Below, in pieces: positions 14,601 to 18,109 of a stretch of DNA of 18,109 bases. Position numbers and translations under genes: made by a program. The first letter of the stretch is position 1. Each line of letters starts with the position of its first letter. The DNA is from an uncultured Eubacteriales bacterium (GTDB lineage: Bacteria > Bacillota > Clostridia > Oscillospirales > Acutalibacteraceae): assembly GCA_948823415.1 (NCBI GenBank), contig CAQKRU010000017.1:1-18109 (forward strand). The letters are read 5' to 3'. The notes under the pieces are model-generated. The model was not told where the DNA came from. It made no database searches and saw nothing but the letters and a program-made list of their open reading frames with translations.

Positions 14601-16985
14601 TCAACATCAGCTTCTAATAATCACTCATTTACACCGAAAATAGATGCATTTTTGAAGAATTTCACGAAAGAAAACCCTGAATTAAATGATAAAAATCAGC
14701 AAACAGAAAAGTTGGTAATAGGTTCAACCTCACCTACAAAAAATTTAGATAGCTTCTTGTTTGATTTTGCAAAAGGAAATTCTGAATGGTTAAACGATGC
14801 ACCCAAAAGTCTTAATACCGGAAAAAATCAAAATAATCTAGATACTACGAATAAAACATCACCATTTGCAATTAATGTACCTTCGCCAAGAAAAGAAAAT
14901 GAAGAAAAGTTGGTTAAAAAAACTTCGTCAGATAATAAAAAAACTGAAGATTTTTCATCAGGCAACGAAGACTTTTCACTTGGCTCTTCCTCTAGTGATA
15001 ATGACGAATCTGCCCAAACAGGCGACTACATGACCATAACACCCCAAGTAGCTCAAAAGGTACTAAATAAAAATGAACCAGATGAAAAAGACGATAAAAC
15101 TGATACTGAAATAGAAACTGCAAGCAATGACTCAGACGTTGAAAAATCGGTACAGGCTAAAAATATTTCTTCAGATAATGAAAGTGCACCTAGTTCTCCA
15201 AAATCAAGTCAAAACCCAGCTCAAGTCTCAACAGAAAATGAAAAACCGCAACCCCAACCTCAAGCGGAGTCTACAATAGAAAATGAAGACGAGCAGACAT
15301 TCAATAATAACAGCAAAAAAGACAATGACAATATGGCAAAACCTGGAGACATCACAGAGGAAGAAGATAATCAAAATACATCTAAGTGGACAAGTAAAAG
15401 AGTGCAAGATTTATATAATAATTTGGGCTCATTTAATGGAGAAAATAAACTTCCTCCAAAACTCAGACAAGAACTGTACGACTTTTTTGACGATGCTGAA
15501 GTTGTTCCTGATGCACAAGAAATGACGTTTAAGGTTGGCAATGTCTCTATTAAAGGTGATGTGGCTAAAAAGTTCCATAGCTTGGCATATTGTTCAAATG
15601 TTGTCTATAACCCCAATACTAGCGACCACATTAAGGAATTATCAAGATGTGTAATGTTTAGCGGCGGTTATATATCAGGAAAAATGGAGAATTATTCGAA
15701 TAAATATGGCAAATGTGAGGAAAATGTAGAAAAGGCAAAGGAAAGTGTAAGGGCTTTTGCAAATGACCTCAAGGAAATGATGCAATCGTCAAAGTTAAAT
15801 AACCTTCCGAATTGGCTGCAAACAAATTTTAAGGATTGCTATAGGTATTTTAATGAATACATTTCGAAAGGATTAGAATCAAATTTAAATATGTTTGCAC
15901 AAAGAACCTTTAGATTGAAATGGACACAAGAAAAAGTAGACGAATTAGTTAATGCCGTAAGTTCTGATAATAGTGAATCAGATTTGATGAATGAATGGAC
16001 ATTAATAAACTTTCTAAAAAATATTGACGTTGATTATGAAAATGGAAGTGGAAGTGGGCTAGCGTTTAAATTGCATGTTAATAATTCTAATGAAATTATC
16101 AATATTACAGGGGAACAGGCCCAAACTCTGCGTGAAAATATCTCAAAACATGTTGGAATTTGGTTTAACCCTATATTTGTTAGGGATAGCGAAAAAATTT
16201 CAAAAGAAAACGAAATAGAAATTTCTGAAGAAGAAAAGATAAAATTGGCACTAAAATGTGTAGCGTTTAGCAACGGGTATAGAGACCTTCGTCTAGCCAC
16301 GCAGTATGGAGAATTTAAATTAATAAAATCAAAAAATAATAAGAATAGTGCTCAAAAAAATTTATCAGAAGCAGAACAAATTTTAGAGGGGCTTTCCTCT
16401 AAACCGGTATGGAAAAAAATTCAACCATGGGCCAAAGAAATGGTGGCAGATTTTACATGGTCACAAGCGAGAGTTAACAATGTTTTTACCTTGATGGAAA
16501 AGAAAATAAACGGAATAAATTCATTTAAAGTAATTCAAAAAGAACAAAAGGAAATATCTCAATTTGTTAATAATCTTGTTATTTTGGGAAAATCGGAAAA
16601 ACCTAAATTTGCAATTGGGGTTAAAGATATTTCCGGCGAACAAGCTCAAACAATTATAGACTTAAAAGGCAAAGTTAATCTTGATATTATCTTTAACCCT
16701 TATGCAAAAGATAAAGAGATGGAAGCATTACGCTGCACAACACTAAGCCCTGACTTTTTATCAATGCAAGCTAATTTAGCCAACCACTTTAGAGATAACA
16801 ACAAAAAAGTAAATGAAGTTTTTGTCGACTTTTTGGATACTCTAATAAATGTGCAAAATAAAAATACAATATCAAAATACAAATCATGGGTTCAAGACTC
16901 ATTTAATAAATATATTGAATCAATAAAAACTTACTTTCATGTTGAAAATTTAGAAACAGCAAAGGAAAAGGCTAGCATATCTTGA
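8349..16985 (+). CDS. Giant multidomain repeat protein with a Nif11-type double-glycine leader (about 2,878 aa)
   Basis: No whole-length family is recognised. Residues 1-85 match the Nif11-like leader pattern: MSVENVEKFF, then GIDFTPEEF, then LSDEDLLNVSGGG, with predicted cleavage after G85. Such leaders normally precede small RiPP cores and are cut by C39-peptidase ABC exporters. Next come a hydrophobic stretch (91-110), a basic Ser/Lys region (to about 215) and a Pro/Glu/Gln repeat zone (about 218-594). A globular module follows (605-780), then hydrophobic segments at about 792-828 and 1051-1078, and an unassigned folded region (about 1113-1298). An acidic Asp/Glu/Ser/Lys/Asn low-complexity stretch runs to about 2341, and three tandem modules start at 2347, 2525 and 2704. 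There is no LPXTG motif or classical signal peptide. Composition shifts to AT-rich near 10140. It runs divergently from a secreted-protein gene. Export as an extracellular or surface giant is inference; the frame is open throughout, so the gene looks intact. Confidence 0.85.
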   Translation: MSVENVEKFFGLVKSNENTAKELIKIKDKLQQKDKVFDEAQFVKDEIIPLAQKNGIDFTPEEFLNYVRAQISELSDEDLLNVSGGGSFQNFLLAGMLAFFSSLPLAIGVSNFKLVENVAQETTQNSDSTSQTSQGKSDGAKASAKAKTDRQKDKSSEKKADPKKKSSKKANKNMAASRSQRNSSIRPGLSSRRGSAQNGSVASAGLQSDAENLNQPQFSTPTEVSSEHSVPTGSEISQNNSVKSFSSEPQNEPTPTPTPVVNNNVKPEPAPQLEPTPNTKTNVVTPASAPGQPGVNNDGVEPGNKPVNNTNESENEVKPDVNPVDDKVEPANKDNPVSSTSNTSAKDLVDPKAKQEQKQEPQSEPDQKQEPEQKQEAEPKQKSQSEQEQKQEQEPEPEPEPEPQPEPEQKQESEPAQKQEDEPEQKSQSEQEQKQEPEPEPEPEPEPEPEPEPEPEPEPEPEPEPQPEPEPEPVVNNDMVDSGNKSVNNVNESENELKPDVNPVDDKDNLAPNTSNASAKDVFDPMAEPEQKQEPQSEQDQKQEPEQKKEAEPEPEPEPEQEPEQKQEAEPKQKSQSEQEQKQEQELKSEPVPLNPETDEVRRQLSAENFEELANYLKSKCNVYDFGNKEIENEKEMTLINFYRNSEVTKEGTFVNGVHIDDEIAETLFDYAKQKYNYLFRFANENDKFNALAKTLLANKDPESLLDFADNMGYYSLDMMQNMVDTWQELIDSPDFTEYRKMMGAQFEPATKFIVKAKKLIEAKNSVNKGIKDVIHKNETPTVTSSFNWQRTVYWASALIADAALAYLGYTYGNVIYSTVKAYVVSLFNNGVPLSEIFNKTVNYIRNLFSSNNVDAPKFSANITTNSISNTAENMTKAASGMFLKNPVETAEIVENTFTPPTKENLELLRQTLQQDIFSNFWHQAKTEGGGIWASAKNLFYRIIGDAPTFAKTVTGSNGMLSANLEALGEGTQFAANTLTQQGASDAINLASTAAQGALNSLAEVGKNSFEAGGPISVAKEVAEVDNPLAFNYGPLNMVKETVEKSSWWDFKKIGLGATALAYAVADRFLGWIGFTGNTAAQAQNVNPGDPPPDADAASAVRAAAQPQGANEISDEQLQDLKDRINCTGAFEDYSIGFSLGIGNSNKLDINKYSAETQQFIKEEMIKSFLSCDENNDNKLPKKQLNTILISSDEITNNIDLAVKNLSKNSTLKKPGTNPYVLVPLVLKQKNDTKDRFKVTSATMNLYVDDYVCTLSWNSENPDQIDFSKPDDCPNISEEKLKNAKQLFCKEIPFVNTAADSDENKLNIDSSEEEDESSENKHSHSSSDSGDDDDNSGKPTKPRIAASKVNTKNDDDSNSHKKSNTESQKQEDKSKNDPKLQALRIKTEKEQNDANKKRDKKKRKKEEDLKKRQEKNKNRRKDEVKEEKGNTPIVPVINSDTNSKKVDKVKKQEPKEPEAKELITAPFVSDGKENLKKEPKGVISITSVADEAKPEQTNVDSSKNEDKQPKVETEETKNLFDGENKEAENSADSSGSINNSKEMSDKNVQNLLKNQSEEFVDSDKISKEDSGKNKADKDLDTSAENGNTDEAIILTSAEENLDKDNGEASNLVDASNEDAMQLEKKLMQKKKLSKQKKNKANSATPASPVLPEDESKSKEESKKTENTNNDEMPNEAKPPEISDKQYENLENLYNSGEKTEKSLLEQISSDEENLVSTEEDKGASEDASGVVKQIAKEVLDQGNPKENLSDTEAADENDGKEENNTDNDNEVVSKESEANLSPDAIENSESKEENSEKHVTITTVEEPESKLKDLSDEKPSSNIDNAKSESEEVYTIPEEPDVNGEENIAKNAKKASSNIMDDKKSSLSNLNSDNGLSSSASDFYSEHEDEQSSQNELNDDKDNIKFLSGKTPKISQKAMSDNAANQSDNERDESTTPQKSDEQTDKKADTKDNNSEDSSSEEDEEVVKDKEETATIINSNLEEISDGLENLENELINLEENSYKKWNDIEVQKWDLLSDDSSDANNNNDDASKQNAAKDSTNKAADKTASNDSDVEKSLQADENNIKGYTKQDENQWTEKLVTDSTSASNNHSFTPKIDAFLKNFTKENPELNDKNQQTEKLVIGSTSPTKNLDSFLFDFAKGNSEWLNDAPKSLNTGKNQNNLDTTNKTSPFAINVPSPRKENEEKLVKKTSSDNKKTEDFSSGNEDFSLGSSSSDNDESAQTGDYMTITPQVAQKVLNKNEPDEKDDKTDTEIETASNDSDVEKSVQAKNISSDNESAPSSPKSSQNPAQVSTENEKPQPQPQAESTIENEDEQTFNNNSKKDNDNMAKPGDITEEEDNQNTSKWTSKRVQDLYNNLGSFNGENKLPPKLRQELYDFFDDAEVVPDAQEMTFKVGNVSIKGDVAKKFHSLAYCSNVVYNPNTSDHIKELSRCVMFSGGYISGKMENYSNKYGKCEENVEKAKESVRAFANDLKEMMQSSKLNNLPNWLQTNFKDCYRYFNEYISKGLESNLNMFAQRTFRLKWTQEKVDELVNAVSSDNSESDLMNEWTLINFLKNIDVDYENGSGSGLAFKLHVNNSNEIINITGEQAQTLRENISKHVGIWFNPIFVRDSEKISKENEIEISEEEKIKLALKCVAFSNGYRDLRLATQYGEFKLIKSKNNKNSAQKNLSEAEQILEGLSSKPVWKKIQPWAKEMVADFTWSQARVNNVFTLMEKKINGINSFKVIQKEQKEISQFVNNLVILGKSEKPKFAIGVKDISGEQAQTIIDLKGKVNLDIIFNPYAKDKEMEALRCTTLSPDFLSMQANLANHFRDNNKKVNEVFVDFLDTLINVQNKNTISKYKSWVQDSFNKYIESIKTYFHVENLETAKEKASIS
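9231..10102 (+). repeat. Pro/Glu/Gln coding repeats with long near-identical DNA duplications
   Basis: A unit starting GTTAATAATGAC occurs at 9231 and again at 9771, 540 bp apart, and remains alignable for well over 200 bp; the second copy lacks about 18 bp. Within it a block of about 74 bp is identical at 9453-9526 and 10029-10102, with a partial copy near 9609-9670. Between the copies (about 9655-9768) lies an almost pure Glu-Pro dipeptide run. All differences keep the reading frame. The identity at DNA level points to recent duplication or ongoing slippage. Confidence 0.9.
10161..10689 (+). repeat. Coding module R0, early copy of the 178-residue module
   Basis: Residues about 605-780 of the giant protein. 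It shows the same order of elements as the three C-terminal modules: a helix SAENFEELANYLKSK, then EMTLINFYRNSEV (compare EWTLINFLKNIDV in the second C-terminal copy), then FVNGVHIDDEIAETL, then a hydrophobic YLFRFA block, and a helical end. It is the most diverged copy and lacks the tryptophan and cysteine landmarks. Confidence 0.55.
14490..15158 (+). repeat. Dispersed direct repeat of about 42 bp inside the acidic region
   Basis: A stretch beginning ACTGCAAGCAATGACTCAGA occurs at 14490 and at 15117 (627 bp apart), with a single mismatch over about 42 bp. Both encode TASNDSDVEKS-x-QA in the same frame. It marks a partial duplication flanking the 41-residue tandem repeat. Confidence 0.75.
14571..14798 (+). 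repeat. Two-copy tandem coding repeat, 41-residue period
   Basis: NQWTEKLVTDSTS at 14571 and NQQTEKLVIGSTS at 14694, 123 bp apart. Both are followed by an aromatic helix-like end (DAFLKNFTKENPELND and DSFLFDFAKGNSEWLND). It stands out as a patch of ordered-looking sequence within the acidic low-complexity region. Confidence 0.7.
15387..15920 (+). repeat. C-terminal module R1 (178 residues)
   Basis: Residues 2347-2524, starting WTSKRVQDL. Landmarks: LRQELYDFFDDAEVV, then FKVGNVSIKGDVAKK, then VVYNPNTSD, then ELSRCVMFSGGYIS, then a long helical end closing with NWLQTNFKDCYRYFNEYI. The same order recurs in the next two modules. Confidence 0.75.
15921..16457 (+). repeat. C-terminal module R2 (179 residues)
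   Basis: Residues 2525-2703, starting WTQEKVDEL. Landmarks: EWTLINFLKNIDV, then INITGEQAQTL, then IWFNPIF, then ALKCVAFSNGYRD, then a helical end. The spacing from module R1 to R2 is 178 residues and from R2 to R3 179 residues. Confidence 0.75.
16458..16982 (+). repeat. C-terminal module R3 (175 residues)
   Basis: Residues 2704-2878, starting WSQARVNNV and ending at the stop codon. Landmarks: KEISQFVNNLVIL, then GVKDISGEQAQTI (compare ITGEQAQTL in R2), then DIIFNPYAKD, then EALRCTTLSPDF, then a helical end closing with SWVQDSFNKYIESI, which resembles the end of R1. Confidence 0.75.
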
Positions 16986-17040
16986 TTTGCTTCACCATAG
17001 TCATAAAAACAAAAAAGTGTAGAGGAAGGAATACAACACA

Positions 17041-17493
17041 AATGATAATGCTAATAACAATGATAAAATGCCTTGTGAAGGTGATTTTATGGGATAACAT
17101 AGCTGCGCCCCAGATAATGGCAGCGAACCTTACGTTTTGAACATTAACAGAGCAGCGATAGTAAACAACAATTGCAGAATGGATTTTTGGACTGATAGTC
17201 ACTTGTAGCTAACTTTTATGAGCATCAAGGTTGATGGCGAAATTGGCTTGGAACTTCATTCAGATACAGCAGTTTTAAAAAATTGAGCAAAAAAACGATT
17301 TAGTAAAAATAGGGAAAGGCAAAGATGCATTAACTTATCAAAAACGAGTCAGCACCGGATCCGCAATACTTGTGTCGGCATAAACTTGGTACAATTTAGT
17401 CAATACCCTGATTTGCCAATTAAACTTTATCCAATTTATTCACCTCATAATCAGGTAATAGACACCATGCGAAAAAAACAAAATCGATCGTAA
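17041..17493 (+). pseudogene. Decayed cupin-domain protein gene
   Basis: Read across stops and shifts, the plus strand encodes a recognisable small cupin protein: NGSEPYVLNINRAAIVNNN, then FWTDSHL-stop-LTFMSIKVDGEIGLELHSDT, then KIEQKNDLVKIGKGKD, then STGSAILVSA-stop-TWYNLVNT, and finally DLPIKLYPIYSPHN. Intact relatives, as I remember them, read ALWTGxHLQLTLMSI, EIHPDTDQFLRIEQG and IFVPAGTWHNVxNTG. Disabling changes are stops at 17095-17097, 17206-17208 (where a CAG glutamine is expected), 17276-17278 and 17381-17383 (where a glycine is expected), and frameshifts near 17269 (about 2 nt lost) and near 17408. The first metal-site region has also been damaged by the 17269 shift. No start codon with a ribosome binding site fits the upstream frame. 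The region begins some 55 bp after the giant gene, and no functional product is expected. Confidence 0.8.
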
Positions 17494-17561
17494 GTGCTGA
17501 AAAATATAATAAAGAACAATTCACTTTAGCTTTTTATTCTGTCCCAAAGTTTTTTTATTTC

Positions 17562-18109
17562 TTATTGTGCTTTAGGCTTATAGGGTTTCCCATTGTTAAA
17601 TAACGCTGAACTTTTGTTATCTATATTCTCTACTAAAAGTTTAATGTCTTCTATAAATTTATCTCTATCCAGTTTATCTATACAATTAACATCGAGAATC
17701 CCATATTCATAAAGTCGATATAGAAAATCTAATTTATCCTTTAAATTTTCTTCACTTTTATATGAAAATTGTATGCAATCTATTCCTATAAAATCATCAA
17801 TATATTTATTATTTATACTTTCATCTATCCACAATCTTATAGGGGAAAAACGCACCCCTTCCAGATTTGGGACTTCTTTAAAGCTATCTTCAAAAGCCGA
17901 GTCACCTATAGTTACCGTGCGTATACTTGGGATAAATTTATAAACGCTGTAAACACAACCATCTGGATGGTCATCTTCTCCTTGTTTGATTGTAAATGGA
18001 ACTTGATCAAGCTCGCTGTTCTCAAAAGCAGAACAACCAAAACTTAAATTTGTTAAATTTTTAATATTATCAAAACTTATTCCTTCTGAAAAATGCTCAA
18101 AAGAGTAAG
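17562..18109 (-). CDS. BspA-type leucine-rich-repeat protein, C-terminal part (5' end outside the window)
   Basis: The minus-strand frame is open from the window edge (first full codon at 18107-18105) to a TAA at 17562-17564, so only the last 181 residues are seen. Two LRR_5-like units are visible: NLTNLSFGCSAFENSELDQV and RTVTIGDSAFEDSFKEVPNL, the typical pattern of BspA-like repeats (T-x-I-G-D-S-A-F). They are followed by a non-repeat C-terminal tail of about 100 residues rich in Lys, Asp and Glu (for example YKSEENLKDKLDF). Such repeats are common in surface or secreted proteins of gut and protist-associated bacteria, where they serve in binding. The signal peptide and any anchor would lie upstream, beyond the window. 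A GTG at 17853-17855 lies within the frame but is not a likely start, because the LRR continues upstream of it. Confidence 0.8.
   Translation of the reverse strand, partial: YSFEHFSEGISFDNIKNLTNLSFGCSAFENSELDQVPFTIKQGEDDHPDGCVYSVYKFIPSIRTVTIGDSAFEDSFKEVPNLEGVRFSPIRLWIDESINNKYIDDFIGIDCIQFSYKSEENLKDKLDFLYRLYEYGILDVNCIDKLDRDKFIEDIKLLVENIDNKSSALFNNGKPYKPKAQ

Noticed and set aside
16900..16985. LPXTG or other sortase signal at the end of the giant protein
   Set aside because: The C-terminus ends in a charged helix with no LPxTG-like motif, hydrophobic stretch and basic tail.
16972..17202. 76-codon minus-strand frame with a hydrophobic stretch
   Set aside because: It lies antisense to the cupin pseudogene and the end of the giant gene, has no good ribosome binding site, and its hydrophobicity is explained by the antisense of Asn/Asp-rich codons.
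17519..17556. Plus-strand hairpin followed by T-run as a terminator
   Set aside because: Only a 5-bp ACTTT/AAAGT stem with a large loop; too weak to call.

Overview
The window reads as a chromosomal piece of a low-to-moderate-GC Firmicute, most likely a Clostridia (Oscillospirales-like) bacterium. The grounds are the gene order ylqF/rbgA - rnhB - yraN, a tig-clpP pair, strong GGAGG-type ribosome binding sites with several TTG/GTG starts, sigma-A-type promoters, and a BspA-type leucine-rich-repeat protein. A decayed cupin gene and very large low-complexity exported-looking proteins suggest a host-associated genome, but this is inference.

Positions 1-5155 (all minus strand) form a housekeeping block. 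In transcription order it holds rbgA, rnhB, yraN, an M19 dipeptidase, a metallophosphoesterase, tig and the start of clpP. Genes are tightly packed (14-bp overlap to 33-bp gaps). A second promoter lies before tig, which heads the proteostasis pair tig-clpP.

Positions 5212-8064 hold a minus-strand gene for a 911-residue protein with a Sec-type signal peptide and no recognised family. It has its own promoter and an intrinsic terminator. Divergent from it, from a promoter 200 bp away, runs one 8.6-kb gene (8349-16985, plus strand) for a protein of about 2,878 residues, which is the most remarkable item here. Its first 85 residues look like a Nif11-type leader ending in a double-glycine motif (LLNVSGGG), normally found on small RiPP precursors cut and exported by C39-peptidase ABC transporters. 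After it come a hydrophobic stretch, a basic Ser/Lys stretch, a Pro/Glu/Gln repeat zone with recent DNA duplications, a globular module, two further hydrophobic segments, about 1,040 residues of acidic low-complexity sequence, and three C-terminal modules repeated every 178-179 residues. The early globular module appears to be a fourth copy. A likely reading is a giant exported protein that uses a RiPP-style leader as its export signal; no transporter or maturase is in the window.

Positions 17041-17493 hold a multiply disrupted cupin pseudogene, and 17562-18109 the C-terminal part of a BspA-like LRR protein on the minus strand. No rRNA, tRNA, CRISPR array or insertion sequence was seen.
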